Source: Caenimonas koreensis DSM 17982 (GTDB taxonomy: Bacteria > Pseudomonadota > Gammaproteobacteria > Burkholderiales > Burkholderiaceae_C). Taken from it: a DNA stretch of 64,000 bases. The notes beneath the pieces are model-generated. The model was not told the DNA's origin. It worked only from the letters and a program-made list of their open reading frames with translations, and did no database searches. The position numbers and the translations under genes are program-made. Position 1 is the stretch's first letter, and the number at the start of each line of letters is the position of its first letter. This document shows positions 10,206 to 19,133 of the stretch, piece after piece. The DNA lies in contig NZ_WJBU01000009.1 in assembly GCF_009646335.1 (NCBI RefSeq), forward strand, positions 62,001 to 126,000, in the 5' to 3' direction.

Positions 10206-11237
10206 TTGACTGCTGCTTTGACCAACGAACTACCCGTCCTGCGCCTCGGCCTTGCCGGCTTCTCAAGAGAGGAGCAGGAGCACCTGTTCGCGCTCGTTCC
10301 CAGTGTGGCAGTCGGCGACGTCAACTGGGATTTCTGCGACATCGAGCGTGCCGACGCGTGGCTGGTCAATGGCTCGCGCGTGCAGGAGCTGGACGATGGG
10401 CGTATCCGCATCGGCTCTGGCATTGCGTCGGGCCATGCTATCAAGATCAACCTCGCCGAGCTGGACCGGCCGATCGCCTTCACCAAGCCCGCCAAGCTGG
10501 CGGCGCCGCATTTCACCTTCGACATGGGTTCGCGGCCGAGCCTTGCTGCCGTGCTGCACAAGTTCGAAGTCTGGCTCGCACCGCTGATTGCCCAGTTCTG
10601 CCTGGCGTCCAGCATCGTCGAGCATCAGTCGGCGCTGCGTTCGGGCGTGTTCGACCTGCGTGCACGTGGCGTGACGCTGGCGGTGGTCAGCATGCATGGC
10701 GAGACCGGCGTGCTCCCTTCGCTGGGGCCGGCTGACCTGGATGCGGCGGTGTGGACCCGCCAGACGCCCGACCTGGTCATCCCGGACAACTTCTCGCGCG
10801 CCACGATGTCGCAGCTGATGTGGCAATACGCCTCACGTACCAAGCGCGACATGCTGCCGGCTCATTACACGACGGGTGCGCTGTTCTTCAGGCGCCCACC
10901 GCGTGTGCAGCAGCGCCAGCTCGATGACTCGCATCTGTACCTGCTGCGCGAACTCTCGGCCGCACCCGCAACATTCGAGGCGCTCCAGCGGCGCAGCGGC
11001 ATGGGCGAGCGGCAACTGTCGCATCACCTGGCGGCGCTGTACTTCGTGGGGAGCATCACCTCGAACCCGAAGCGCGCTGCCCGGCCGCCGACACGCACGA
11101 CAGGCCCGGATGTGGAGATGAGGTCAGGGCCGGCGAGCAACCTGCCCTCGGGCCTCGATTCGGTGCCGCCGGACATGGCGCGCCGCAACGGCGCAGACCC
11201 CGACTTCACGGCGCCTGCGCCAATCGGGCTGTACTAG
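10206..11237 (+). CDS. Conserved hypothetical protein with a possible C-terminal winged helix
   Basis: This is about 343 residues if the TTG at 10206 is used; a second TTG at 10218 is equally possible and no ATG is available. I do not recognise the family. Residues about 240-290 (LLRELSAAPATFEALQRRSG, then a helix and a short turn) look like a winged-helix DNA-binding unit, and the tail is disordered and Pro-rich. The N-terminal 230 residues are globular without known motifs. It lies 58 bp after aroG in the same direction and overlaps the 3' end of the convergent mpl gene by 4 bp. A regulatory role is a guess only. Confidence 0.6.
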   Translation: MTAALTNELPVLRLGLAGFSREEQEHLFALVPSVAVGDVNWDFCDIERADAWLVNGSRVQELDDGRIRIGSGIASGHAIKINLAELDRPIAFTKPAKLAAPHFTFDMGSRPSLAAVLHKFEVWLAPLIAQFCLASSIVEHQSALRSGVFDLRARGVTLAVVSMHGETGVLPSLGPADLDAAVWTRQTPDLVIPDNFSRATMSQLMWQYASRTKRDMLPAHYTTGALFFRRPPRVQQRQLDDSHLYLLRELSAAPATFEALQRRSGMGERQLSHHLAALYFVGSITSNPKRAARPPTRTTGPDVEMRSGPASNLPSGLDSVPPDMARRNGADPDFTAPAPIGLY

Positions 11238-12607
11238 GCTTTTTTTGCGAGCGCTTGCAGCAGCAGGCCGTGGATGCCGCCGAACGACCCATTGCTCATG
11301 CACAGGATGTGATCGCCCGGTCGCACTGCCGCCAGCACGTTCGCCAGCAGCTGCGCAATGTCGTCGCTCACGTGTGCGCGATCGCCCAGGGGCAGCAGCG
11401 ATTCGGCCGGGTCCCAGCCCAGGTTGGTCCGATGCGTGAAAGCCAGGTCGGCCTGCTCCAGGCTCCACGGCAGCTGCGCTTTCATCGAGCCGAGCTTCAT
11501 CGTATTGCTGCGCGGCTCGAATACCGCCAGGATGCGTTGCGCGCCCACTTTACGACGCAGGCCGTCGACGGTGGTGCGAATGGCCGTTGGGTGATGGGCG
11601 AAGTCGTCGTACACCGTCACCCCGTTGACGGTACCGCGCACCTCCATGCGCCGCCGCACGTTGAGGAATTTCGCCAGGGCCGCTGCGCAAGCGGCTGGCG
11701 CCACGCCCACGTGGTCGGCCGCAGCGATGGCCGCCAGTGCATTGAGCTGGTTGTGCACGCCGCTCAACTCCCAGTCGAGCTGCGCGACCGGCAGCCCTTT
11801 CGAGAGCACGTCGAAGTGGCCCGGCTCGCCCACGGCAGTGAAGTCACTGTTGGTGGCGCCGAAGGTGCGCACCTCGCTCCAGACGCCGGCATGCAGCACG
11901 CGGGCCAGGCTTTCTTCCAGGCCATTGACCACCACCCTGCCTGATGCGGGCACCGTTCGCACAAGATGATGGAATTGCCGCTCGATCGCAGCAAGATCGT
12001 CAAAGATGTCGGCGTGATCGAACTCGAGGTTGTTCAGCACGGCCGTGCGCGGCCGGTAGTGCACGAACTTGCTGCGCTTGTCGAAAAATGCCGTGTCGTA
12101 CTCGTCGGCTTCGATGACGAAGTACTTGCCGCCCCCCAGCCGCGCCGAGATGCCGAAATTGGTGGGCACGCCGCCTACAAGAAAGCCCGGCTGCAGCCCG
12201 GCATGCTCAAGGATCCACGCCAGCATCGACGTTGTGGTCGTCTTTCCGTGAGTCCCCGCCACGGCAAGAACGTGGCGCCCCTGCAGGACGTTCTCGGCCA
12301 GCCACTGCGGCCCGCTGATGTAGGGCAGGCCCCCATCGAGGATTGCCTCCATCAGGGGATAGCGTGGCGCCCCGTCGGCCAGCCGCGCGCGCGAGACGAC
12401 GTTGCCGATCACCCAGGCGTCGGGCCGCAGTGAAACCTGGTCCGCGCCATAGCCTTCGATCAGCTCGATGCCGAGTGCGCGCAACTGCTCGCTCATGGGA
12501 GGGTAGACGCCGCTGTCGCAACCGGTGACCCGGTGGCCGGCTTCGCGCGCCAGTGCGGCAACGCCGCCCATGAAGGTCCCGCAGATGCCGAGAATGTGAA
12601 TGTGCAT
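11234..12607 (-). CDS. mpl: Mpl, murein tripeptide ligase (UDP-MurNAc : L-Ala-gamma-D-Glu-mDap ligase)
   Basis: The protein has 457 residues, the same length as E. coli Mpl. It recycles peptidoglycan by joining the recovered tripeptide to UDP-N-acetylmuramate in the cytoplasm using ATP. The N-terminus MHIHILGICGTFMGGVAAL and the P-loop VAGTHGKTTTTS near residue 115 mark the Mur ligase family; FEPRSNTMKLG is typical of Mpl. I chose the ATG at 12605-12607, because upstream in-frame codons run into the divergent gene and lack family sequence. A GATAAT hexamer 6 nt before the ATG and the absence of a Shine-Dalgarno sequence suggest a leaderless message. Confidence 0.94.
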   Translation of the reverse strand: MHIHILGICGTFMGGVAALAREAGHRVTGCDSGVYPPMSEQLRALGIELIEGYGADQVSLRPDAWVIGNVVSRARLADGAPRYPLMEAILDGGLPYISGPQWLAENVLQGRHVLAVAGTHGKTTTTSMLAWILEHAGLQPGFLVGGVPTNFGISARLGGGKYFVIEADEYDTAFFDKRSKFVHYRPRTAVLNNLEFDHADIFDDLAAIERQFHHLVRTVPASGRVVVNGLEESLARVLHAGVWSEVRTFGATNSDFTAVGEPGHFDVLSKGLPVAQLDWELSGVHNQLNALAAIAAADHVGVAPAACAAALAKFLNVRRRMEVRGTVNGVTVYDDFAHHPTAIRTTVDGLRRKVGAQRILAVFEPRSNTMKLGSMKAQLPWSLEQADLAFTHRTNLGWDPAESLLPLGDRAHVSDDIAQLLANVLAAVRPGDHILCMSNGSFGGIHGLLLQALAKKA

Positions 12608-12623
12608 CGTCGAATTATCGACG
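12608..12623. promoter_or_regulatory. Palindrome CGTCGA-ATTA-TCGACG overlapping the putative mpl -10 box
   Basis: A perfect 6-bp inverted repeat with a 4-bp spacer touches the mpl ATG. It contains GATAAT (minus strand, 12614-12619), 6 nt from that ATG. It could be an operator or just a short chance palindrome in the 76-bp divergent region between mpl and the next gene. Confidence 0.35.
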
Positions 12624-12683
12624 CGGCGAAATGGCAGGCTGCCGCGCCCCGGCGCCGTCGCAGTCCATGCAAAATGCCTGCAG

Positions 12684-13277
12684 ATGGAAAGCGCGAAATC
12701 TGAGATTGCGGCCACTGCTGCACGCATGGTGGTCGAAGAGGGCATGGAATACGGCCCGGCGAAACGGCGCGCAGTCAAACAGCTGGGGCTGAATGCGCGC
12801 TCGGCCTTGCCGGACAACAGCGAAGTGGAGGAGGCTGTGCTGGAGTACATCGAGCTGTTCTGCGCCGACACACAACCTGCCGAACTCGCGGCACTGCGCC
12901 GGCTTGCACTGACCTGGATGGAACGGCTGGAACAGTTTCGTCCCTACCTGGGTGGCGCCGTGTGGCGGGGGACGGCCACCCGCCTGTCCGATATCTATAT
13001 CCAGCTGTTCTGCGACGACCCGAAGTCGGCCGAGATCGCGCTGATCGACAAGAACGTCGACTACGAGGCGCGCACCGTGACCGGCTTTCACGGCGAGCCG
13101 GTCGAGGCACTGAGTCTGTCAAGCGTCAGCCGTGAGTTGGGGGAGTCGATCGGTGTGCACCTGCTTGTCTACGACCACGACGACGTGCGCGGCGCGCTCA
13201 AACCCGACACGAAGGGCAGGCCGCCCCGCGGCAATGCCGCAGCGGTGCGTGCATTGCTGGACAATCCGGCGACATGA
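12684..13277 (+). CDS. Conserved hypothetical protein, 197 residues
   Basis: The start is the ATG at 12684 (MESAKSEIAATAARMVVEEG). No Shine-Dalgarno sequence is present; a CAAAAT hexamer lies 8 nt upstream. The gene is divergent from mpl and overlaps the next gene by 4 bp (ATGA). I cannot assign a function. The N-terminal part is helical and charged. The middle motif GTATRLSDIYIQLFCDDPKS looks vaguely like the active-site region of a nucleotidyltransferase, but no clear catalytic acidic pair can be assigned. Coupling with the thioredoxin gene downstream and mpl upstream is typical of Comamonadaceae, so it is probably a conserved lineage gene. Confidence 0.7.
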   Translation: MESAKSEIAATAARMVVEEGMEYGPAKRRAVKQLGLNARSALPDNSEVEEAVLEYIELFCADTQPAELAALRRLALTWMERLEQFRPYLGGAVWRGTATRLSDIYIQLFCDDPKSAEIALIDKNVDYEARTVTGFHGEPVEALSLSSVSRELGESIGVHLLVYDHDDVRGALKPDTKGRPPRGNAAAVRALLDNPAT

Positions 13278-13825
13278 ACGAACAGACTGAAACCACCGCC
13301 AGCGCATCGCGGCGCGGATTGATCTACGCAGGTGTCGGCGCGGTCGCAGCATTGGCGGGCGCAGGCACGGCCTGGTGGAAGTGGGCGCCAGCCAAGGTGT
13401 CGAGCGAGGAAGTCGCATTGCTTTGGCCCATGAGTTTCGATTCACCTTCCGGCGCACCGATTGCCATGCAGTCGCTGCGAGGCAAGCCTCTGTTGATCAA
13501 TTTCTGGGCCACATGGTGTCCGCCCTGCGTTGAAGAAATGCCGCTACTCGATAGCTTCTTCAAGCAAAATGCAGCTAACGGTTGGCAAGTTGTTGGCCTG
13601 GCTATCGACCAGCCCAGCAAAGTGCGCGAATTCCTGCGCAAGACGCCCGTCAGTTTTCCGATCGGGCTGGCGGGTCTGGGCGGCACGGAACTGTCCAAGG
13701 CTCTGGGGAATGTGAGTGGCGGCCTGCCTTTCTCGGTGGCTTTGAATTCGTCTGGTGGTGTGCTGCAGCGTAGAATCGGGCGCGTCACGGCAGATGATCT
13801 GGCTGCCTGGAGCCGCGCCAGCTGA
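13274..13825 (+). CDS. TlpA-family thiol:disulfide oxidoreductase, membrane-anchored
   Basis: This 183-residue protein has an N-terminal hydrophobic segment (residues about 14-34) that anchors it to the inner membrane, facing the periplasm. A thioredoxin-fold domain follows, with active site W81-C82-P-P-C85 and a cis-Pro region near GGLPFSVALN. TlpA/ResA proteins keep cytochrome c or other periplasmic thiols reduced; no cytochrome maturation genes are adjacent here. It overlaps the preceding gene by 4 bp, so the two are translationally coupled. Confidence 0.88.
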   Translation: MNEQTETTASASRRGLIYAGVGAVAALAGAGTAWWKWAPAKVSSEEVALLWPMSFDSPSGAPIAMQSLRGKPLLINFWATWCPPCVEEMPLLDSFFKQNAANGWQVVGLAIDQPSKVREFLRKTPVSFPIGLAGLGGTELSKALGNVSGGLPFSVALNSSGGVLQRRIGRVTADDLAAWSRAS

Positions 13826-13919
13826 AGCAGCCGAGCCCCAGGCGACTCGCTGCGGCACATCCGGAGAAGTCAAGGCTTTCCGGAAAAATAACGAAAAAAG
13901 ACCGATGATGCGAAAAGAA

Positions 13920-13943
13920 CGCGAATTTTGCTGTAAATTCGCG
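13920..13943. promoter_or_regulatory. 24-bp inverted repeat upstream of accB
   Basis: CGCGAATTT (13920-13928) and AAATTCGCG (13935-13943) form perfect 9-bp arms around TGCTGT. The repeat lies 31 bp before the accB start in a locally AT-rich patch that probably holds the promoter. It has the size of a dimeric repressor site and could regulate the acetyl-CoA carboxylase operon; the binding protein is unknown. A hairpin in the 5' leader is the alternative. Confidence 0.5.
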
Positions 13944-13973
13944 ATCCTTCATTAGATCGTTGGAGGGGACACA

Positions 13974-14426
13974 ATGGACCTGCGAAAGCTGAAAACGCTG
14001 ATCGACCTGGTGTCGGAATCGAATGTTTCCGAACTCGAGATCACCGAGGCGGAAGGCAAAGTACGCATCGTCAAGGGCGGTGGCGCAGCCCCCGTCATGC
14101 ATCAAGTCGTCACGCCGCAACCTCAAGCCGCGCCGCAACCGGTCGCTGCACCAGTGGTGGCCGCGTCACCCGCACCCGTCGAGGCCGCCACGGGCCACGT
14201 CGTCAAGTCGCCCATGGTGGGGACCTTCTATCGCTCCGCCAGCCCCGGCGCCAAGCCCTTCATCGAGATCGGCAGCCAGGTCAAGGAAGGCGAGACGGTT
14301 TGCATCATTGAAGCCATGAAGATCCTCAACGAAATCGAGACCGACAAGTCCGGCACGATTTCAAAGATCCTGGTCGAGAACGGCCAGGCGGTCGAATACG
14401 GCCAGCCGCTCTTCATCATCGAGTAA
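13974..14426 (+). CDS. accB: Biotin carboxyl carrier protein of acetyl-CoA carboxylase
   Basis: The protein has 150 residues. An N-terminal dimerisation helix is followed by a Pro/Ala-rich linker (residues about 40-72) and the biotinyl domain with EAMKI, where Lys116 carries biotin. It holds CO2 on biotin between the carboxylase (AccC) and carboxyltransferase (AccAD) in the first step of fatty acid synthesis. The start has a strong Shine-Dalgarno sequence (GGAGGGG, 13962-13967). aroQ, often directly upstream in other Proteobacteria, is absent here. The 9-bp inverted repeat at 13920-13943 may control the operon. Confidence 0.97.
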   Translation: MDLRKLKTLIDLVSESNVSELEITEAEGKVRIVKGGGAAPVMHQVVTPQPQAAPQPVAAPVVAASPAPVEAATGHVVKSPMVGTFYRSASPGAKPFIEIGSQVKEGETVCIIEAMKILNEIETDKSGTISKILVENGQAVEYGQPLFIIE

Positions 14427-14452
14427 GCACGCGACGGATCAGCGGAGACTGA

Positions 14453-15802
14453 ATGTTCAAGAAAATCCTAGTCGCGAACCGGGGCGAGATCGCCCTTCGC
14501 ATCCAGAGAGCCTGTCGCGAACTGGGCGTGAAGGCCGTGATGGTCTATTCCGAGGCCGACCGCGAAGCCAAGTACGTCAAGCTCGCCGAAGAGGCCGTCT
14601 GCATTGGTCCGGCGCCGTCCGGGCAGAGCTACCTGAATATGCCCGCCATCATTTCGGCGGCCGAAGTGACCGACGCCGAAGCGATTCACCCCGGCTACGG
14701 CTTTCTCTCCGAAAACGCCGACTTCGCCGAGCGTGTGGAAAAGAGCGGCTTCCAGTTCATCGGCCCCACGCCCGAGTCGATCCGCATCATGGGCGACAAG
14801 GTGTCGGCCAAGCAGGCCATGATCAAGGCGGGTGTGCCCTGTGTGCCCGGCTCCGAAGGCGAACTGCCTGATGACCCCGTCGTCATCCGCAGGATTGCGA
14901 AGGCAGTCGGCTATCCGGTCATCATCAAGGCGGCGGGCGGCGGCGGCGGGCGTGGCATGCGGGTGGTGCACACCGAGGCAGCGCTGATCAACGCAGTGCA
15001 GATGACCAAGGCGGAGGCGGGCGCGGCTTTCAACAATCCCGCTGTGTACATGGAGAAATTTCTCCAGAACCCGCGCCACATCGAAATCCAGATCCTGGCC
15101 GACAAGCACCGCAACGCCGTGTACCTGGGCGAGCGCGACTGCTCGATGCAGCGGCGCCACCAGAAGGTGATCGAGGAAGGGCCGGCGCCGGGCATCCCGC
15201 GCAAGCTGATCGACAAGATCGGCGAGCGCTGTGTTCTTGCCGTCAAGAAGATCGGCTACCGCGGTGCCGGCACGTTCGAGTTCCTGTATGAGAACGGCGA
15301 GTTCTACTTCATCGAGATGAACACCCGCGTGCAGGTCGAGCACCCCGTGACCGAGCTGATCACGGGTGTCGATATCGTCAAGACGCAGATCATGGTCGCT
15401 GCCGGCGAAAAGCTGCCGTTCGCGCAGCGCGACATCGCGATTCGCGGCCACGCGATCGAATGCCGCATCAACGCGGAAGACCCCTACAAGTTTGTGCCGT
15501 CGCCGGGCCGCATCACCATGTGGCATGCACCGGGCGGGCCGGGCGTGCGTGTCGATTCGCACGTGTACACGAACTACTTCGTGCCGCCGAACTACGACTC
15601 GATGGTCGGCAAGATCATCGTGCATGGCGACACACGCGAGCAGGCCCTGGCGCGCATGCGCACGGCGCTGCTGGAGACCGTCATCGAAGGCATCAACACC
15701 AACATCCCGCTGCATCGGGAGCTGTTGGTCGATGCGAAGTTCATGGCCGGCGGCACCAACATCCACTACCTCGAAGAGTGGTTGTCGCACCATAAGCGGT
15801 AA
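14453..15802 (+). CDS. accC: Biotin carboxylase subunit of acetyl-CoA carboxylase
   Basis: The protein has 449 residues, identical in length to E. coli AccC. It carboxylates the biotin of AccB using ATP and bicarbonate. The N-terminus [20 protein letters not shown], the ATP-grasp glycine-rich loop [10 protein letters not shown] near residue 162, and [14 protein letters not shown] in the active site are all intact. It begins 26 bp after accB and is followed 10 bp later by prmA, so the three genes are likely one transcript. Confidence 0.98.
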   Translation: MFKKILVANRGEIALRIQRACRELGVKAVMVYSEADREAKYVKLAEEAVCIGPAPSGQSYLNMPAIISAAEVTDAEAIHPGYGFLSENADFAERVEKSGFQFIGPTPESIRIMGDKVSAKQAMIKAGVPCVPGSEGELPDDPVVIRRIAKAVGYPVIIKAAGGGGGRGMRVVHTEAALINAVQMTKAEAGAAFNNPAVYMEKFLQNPRHIEIQILADKHRNAVYLGERDCSMQRRHQKVIEEGPAPGIPRKLIDKIGERCVLAVKKIGYRGAGTFEFLYENGEFYFIEMNTRVQVEHPVTELITGVDIVKTQIMVAAGEKLPFAQRDIAIRGHAIECRINAEDPYKFVPSPGRITMWHAPGGPGVRVDSHVYTNYFVPPNYDSMVGKIIVHGDTREQALARMRTALLETVIEGINTNIPLHRELLVDAKFMAGGTNIHYLEEWLSHHKR

Positions 15803-15812
15803 GGGGCCGCTG

Positions 15813-16694
15813 ATGCACGAGCTGCGGCTGATGTGTCCGGAGCACCGCATCGAGGCGGTGAGCGAGGCGCTCGACGCGCTCGATGTGCTGAGTGTGTCCG
15901 TCGAAGACGCCGACGCCCAGACGGATGCCGAGCAGGCGCTCTTCGGCGAGCCGGGCTTGCCGCCGCCCAAGGAGGGCTGGCAGCGTTCGCGCATTTCGGC
16001 GCTGTTTCCCACGGAAGCCCTCGCGCTGGAAGCCGCCGGCTTGCTCAAGCTGCAGGATTTTTTTGCTGACTGCGAGGTGCTGGGCGTGCAGCCCGTGCCC
16101 GATGAAGACTGGGTGCGCCTGACGCAATCGCAGTTCGCGCCAGTGGAGATCACGCCTGAGTTCTGGATCGTGCCCACCTGGCATGAGGCGCCCGAGCAGG
16201 CGAAGCAGGTGATCCGGCTTGACCCCGGGCTGGCATTTGGCACCGGCACCCATCCTACGACTCGCATGTGCCTGCGCTGGATCGCGAAGCACGCGCCCAC
16301 TGGTGCGCGCGTGCTCGACTACGGCTGTGGTTCGGGCATCCTGGCCATTGGCGCGGCGCGGTTTGGTGCATCAGGCATCGACGCAGTGGACATTGATCCG
16401 GCGGCAGTTCAGTCCACGATCGACAACGCCGTCGCCAATGAAGTGCAGCTGGATGCCGGCCTGCCGGACATGGCCATGGGCACCTACCGTGTGGTGCTCG
16501 CGAACATCCTCGCCACGCCTTTGAAGATGCTTGCGCCGCTGCTGTGCTCCTATGTCGCGCCGGGGGGTTCGCTGGTGCTGGCCGGCATCCTGGAGCGGCA
16601 GGCCGACGAACTGAAGGCGGCTTACGCGCCGTTCGCCAGGCTCGAGGTGTCCGACGCCGAGGACGGCTGGATCCTGATGACGGCCACGCTGTAG
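15813..16694 (+). CDS. prmA: Ribosomal protein L11 methyltransferase
   Basis: This 293-residue S-adenosylmethionine-dependent enzyme trimethylates ribosomal protein L11. The N-terminal substrate-recognition domain is followed by the SAM-binding motif LDYGCGSGILAIGA and the post-I segment GIDAVDIDPAAVQ. The PGLAFGTGTHPTTRMCL motif is diagnostic for PrmA. The ATG at 15813 was chosen as start, as only this gives the family N-terminus (MHELRLMCPEHRIEA). It directly follows accC, a common order in Betaproteobacteria. Confidence 0.95.
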   Translation: MHELRLMCPEHRIEAVSEALDALDVLSVSVEDADAQTDAEQALFGEPGLPPPKEGWQRSRISALFPTEALALEAAGLLKLQDFFADCEVLGVQPVPDEDWVRLTQSQFAPVEITPEFWIVPTWHEAPEQAKQVIRLDPGLAFGTGTHPTTRMCLRWIAKHAPTGARVLDYGCGSGILAIGAARFGASGIDAVDIDPAAVQSTIDNAVANEVQLDAGLPDMAMGTYRVVLANILATPLKMLAPLLCSYVAPGGSLVLAGILERQADELKAAYAPFARLEVSDAEDGWILMTATL

Positions 16695-16722
16695 CGGCTC
16701 GCCGTATTCCACAGGCGCTGGC

Positions 16723-16728
16723 TACAAT
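16723..16728 (+). promoter_or_regulatory. Possible -10 box before the zinc-ribbon gene, 9 nt before its ATG
   Basis: TACAAT (5 of 6 matches) precedes CGCCCGCAG and the ATG at 16738. It would yield a leader of about 3 nt; no Shine-Dalgarno sequence is seen. Confidence 0.33.
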
Positions 16729-16737
16729 CGCCCGCAG

Positions 16738-17766
16738 ATGAGCCTGATCACGCGCTGCCCCGCCTGCGGGACGATGTTCAAAGTCGTGCCCGACCAACTC
16801 AGGATCTCTGAAGGTTGGGTGCGGTGCGGCCATTGCTCCGAAGTGTTCGATGCCGCCTCGCAACTGCAAGGCGATACGGCAGGCCGCGTCACTGTGCCGG
16901 GCGAGCTTCCCGCCGCTTTGCCCCCGCCACCCGTCAACACCAACGTACGTGATCCGGGCGACTCGGGTTTGCCATCGATGCCGCCCATGCCGTCGGCGCC
17001 AGCGGCACCGTCCATGCCGTTCATGCCCTCAGAGGGCTACCAGTCGTCATTGATCACCGAAGTCGGCTCCAGCCTGCCGCCGGAGCCGCCCGACTCGGCC
17101 ATGCTTCGCGAAGAAGCGCAGTTCCTGCACGAAGGCCCGCTCGACCGGCCCTTTGTGCTGCAGCGTGTTGAAGACCCGCCGCCCGATGACCGGCAGCAAT
17201 CACTGCCGCTGGAATCCGGATTCGCTGACTCAGCAGACCTGCACGACTTGTCGTTTGTGCGCGATGCGCGCCGCAACGCTTTCTGGTCGAGCAAGCCGAT
17301 GCTGCTGGCCCAGTGGGCGGCAGTGCTGGCATTCGGCGCGTTGCTGGCGCTGCAGTTCGCCATCCATGATCGCGACAAGATTGCCGCGATGCGGCCCGAC
17401 TGGAAGCCGTGGCTGGTGGCCATTTGTGAACGCATGAATTGCCAGATTGCACCGCCGCGCCAGATCGAGGCAATCGCGATCGACAGCTCGTCTTTCAACA
17501 AGCTGCGCGCAGACACCTACCGCCTGAACGTCACGCTCAAGAACCAGGGCGCCATGGAAGTGGAAGTGCCTGCGGTTGAACTCACGCTGACGGACGCGCA
17601 AGACCAACCCGTGCTGCGCCGCGTGCTGACGCCGGCTGAGCTCAGCAGCAAACGCGCCGTGATGCCCGCGGGCGGCGACTGGGCCGGAAGTGTTGCGCTT
17701 GCGGTGGCCGCGAATGGTTCAGCGTCGCGCGTGGCGGGCTACCGGGTGCTGGCTTTTTACCCGTGA
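16738..17766 (+). CDS. Zinc-ribbon (MJ0042-type) membrane protein with DUF3426 domain
   Basis: This 342-residue protein starts with a zinc finger (C7-P-A-C10 and C30-G-H-C33). A long Pro-rich disordered linker follows (residues about 55-185), with repeated Pro-Met stretches, and one transmembrane helix lies at about 187-208. The C-terminal DUF3426 domain (about 215-342) is predicted extracytoplasmic. This architecture is common downstream of prmA in Burkholderiales. The role is unknown; the zinc ribbon faces the cytoplasm if the topology is N-in. Confidence 0.88.
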   Translation: MSLITRCPACGTMFKVVPDQLRISEGWVRCGHCSEVFDAASQLQGDTAGRVTVPGELPAALPPPPVNTNVRDPGDSGLPSMPPMPSAPAAPSMPFMPSEGYQSSLITEVGSSLPPEPPDSAMLREEAQFLHEGPLDRPFVLQRVEDPPPDDRQQSLPLESGFADSADLHDLSFVRDARRNAFWSSKPMLLAQWAAVLAFGALLALQFAIHDRDKIAAMRPDWKPWLVAICERMNCQIAPPRQIEAIAIDSSSFNKLRADTYRLNVTLKNQGAMEVEVPAVELTLTDAQDQPVLRRVLTPAELSSKRAVMPAGGDWAGSVALAVAANGSASRVAGYRVLAFYP

Positions 17767-17826
17767 TGCTTCGCTGATTTTTGCCCCGATCTTTTCCCGA
17801 ACGAATTCACCAACAAGAGAATCAAC

Positions 17827-18723
17827 ATGGCTTCCCTGATTTGCGGCTCCCTCGCCTTCGACACGATCATGACCTTCGAGGGCCGCTTTGCCGAGCAGAT
17901 CCTGCCCGACCAGCTGCACATCCTGAACGTGTCGTTCCTGGTTCCCGCGCTGCGCCGCGACTTCGGCGGCTGCGCGGGCAACATCGCATACGCACTGAAT
18001 TCGCTGGGTGGCAAACCGGTGCCGATGGCGACTGTGGGCAGCGACGGTGCCGGCTATGTGGCGCGCTTCAAGGATCTTGGCATCGACACGAGTTTCGTGC
18101 GCGAGATCGCCGACTCCTATACCGCGCAGGCCATGATCATGACCGACCGTGACAACAACCAGATCACGGCGTTTCACCCCGGCGCGATGATGCAGGCGCA
18201 CGTGACGCGCATCGAGCAGCGCGGTGATTTCAAGCTCGGCATCATCTCGCCCGATGGGCGCGATGCGATGCTGCAGCACGCCGAGCAATTCAAAGCGGCT
18301 GGCATTCCTTTCGTGTTCGATCCGGGCCAGGGCTTGCCGATGTTCGACGGCAAGGAACTCGCTGCTTTCATCGAGCGCGCGACGTGGGTCACCGTCAATG
18401 ACTACGAAGGCAAGATGCTGTCAGAGCGCACCGGCTGGAGCAGCGCCGAGATATCTCGCCGCGTCCAGGGGCTGGTGGTGACACTCGGCGGTGAAGGCTG
18501 CGAGGTGTGGGTGGGCGGCGAAAAGACGGTCGTGCCTGCCGTGACGGCCGAGGCGGTGGTTGACCCGACGGGTTGCGGCGATGCCTGGCGTGGCGCCCTG
18601 CTGTTTGGCCTGGAGCAGGGCTGGTCGCTGGCGAAGTGTGCCGAACTGGGCAATCAGGTCGGGGCGCTCAAGATCGCCAGCCGGGGGCCGCAGAACTACG
18701 ACTTGTCTTCGTTGCGCGGGTGA
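17827..18723 (+). CDS. PfkB-family carbohydrate kinase, probable adenosine kinase
   Basis: This 298-residue protein is a ribokinase-fold enzyme. The N-terminal SLICGSLAFDTIMTFEG and GGCAGNIAYALNSLGGKP bind the sugar moiety. The C-terminal signature DPTGCGDAWRGALLFG (from residue about 246) holds the catalytic Asp and the anion hole. Bacterial adenosine kinases of this subtype phosphorylate adenosine to AMP in purine salvage. Substrate choice cannot be proven from sequence. It lies 60 bp after the zinc-ribbon gene, with its own weak Shine-Dalgarno (AAGAGAATCAAC). Confidence 0.85.
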   Translation: MASLICGSLAFDTIMTFEGRFAEQILPDQLHILNVSFLVPALRRDFGGCAGNIAYALNSLGGKPVPMATVGSDGAGYVARFKDLGIDTSFVREIADSYTAQAMIMTDRDNNQITAFHPGAMMQAHVTRIEQRGDFKLGIISPDGRDAMLQHAEQFKAAGIPFVFDPGQGLPMFDGKELAAFIERATWVTVNDYEGKMLSERTGWSSAEISRRVQGLVVTLGGEGCEVWVGGEKTVVPAVTAEAVVDPTGCGDAWRGALLFGLEQGWSLAKCAELGNQVGALKIASRGPQNYDLSSLRG

Positions 18724-18729
18724 GTGGCG

Positions 18730-18755
18730 AAGTCTCGGCTCGCTTCGCATTGCCT
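18730..18755. repeat. 26-bp dispersed repeat, copy 1 (copy 2 at 63473-63498)
   Basis: A 26-bp sequence beginning AAGTCTCGGCTC and ending GCATTGCCT is identical, in the same orientation, to 63473-63498. Here it lies just after the adenosine kinase stop codon. Part of it forms a GCGAAG/CTTCGC hairpin with the preceding bases. A 26-bp identity in 64 kb is far beyond chance. Confidence 0.75.
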
Positions 18756-18779
18756 TGAATCGGCCGCTGCTTACTTCGC

Positions 18780-19133
18780 TTAAGCAGATGCGAGGATCTT
18801 GAAATCAGTCGCTCTCGCAACGGGGCGAATCTGATTCTTTTCGCGGTGCAGTGACACGAGCCCGTACCGCTCCATCGTCTTCAGTGTGCGAGACAAGTTG
18901 CCAGGCTTGCGGCCTGTTGTCTCAGCAAGCTCACTCATGGAGTGTGGTGCGGTTTCTTCGATCGCCTTCAACAGGGCGCGATTCGAATCGCTCAATACCT
19001 CTGCCATCGAACGCATGGAGTTGAACCAGATCTTCGGCTCGCCTGGCTTGGGTTTGTATTCCCCCTTGGCAATCGCGATCGTCCGGGCGCGAACCTTTTC
19101 CTGCGACATCACGCCAATGACAATGGTCTTCAT
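18780..19133 (-). CDS. Probable antitoxin, HVO_A0114-type winged-helix protein (TumA-like)
   Basis: This 117-residue protein has a MarR-like winged helix at residues about 65-100 (SMSELAETTGRKPGNLSRTL then RYGLVSLHR). Proteins of this type (HVO_A0114 family) are the usual partners of DUF6516/TumE toxins. The gene follows the toxin and overlaps it by 4 bp, so translation is coupled. The antitoxin probably both neutralises the toxin and represses the operon at the 21-bp palindrome upstream. The pair looks like a recent insertion between the SDR and adenosine kinase genes. Confidence 0.75.
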   Translation of the reverse strand: MKTIVIGVMSQEKVRARTIAIAKGEYKPKPGEPKIWFNSMRSMAEVLSDSNRALLKAIEETAPHSMSELAETTGRKPGNLSRTLKTMERYGLVSLHREKNQIRPVARATDFKILASA

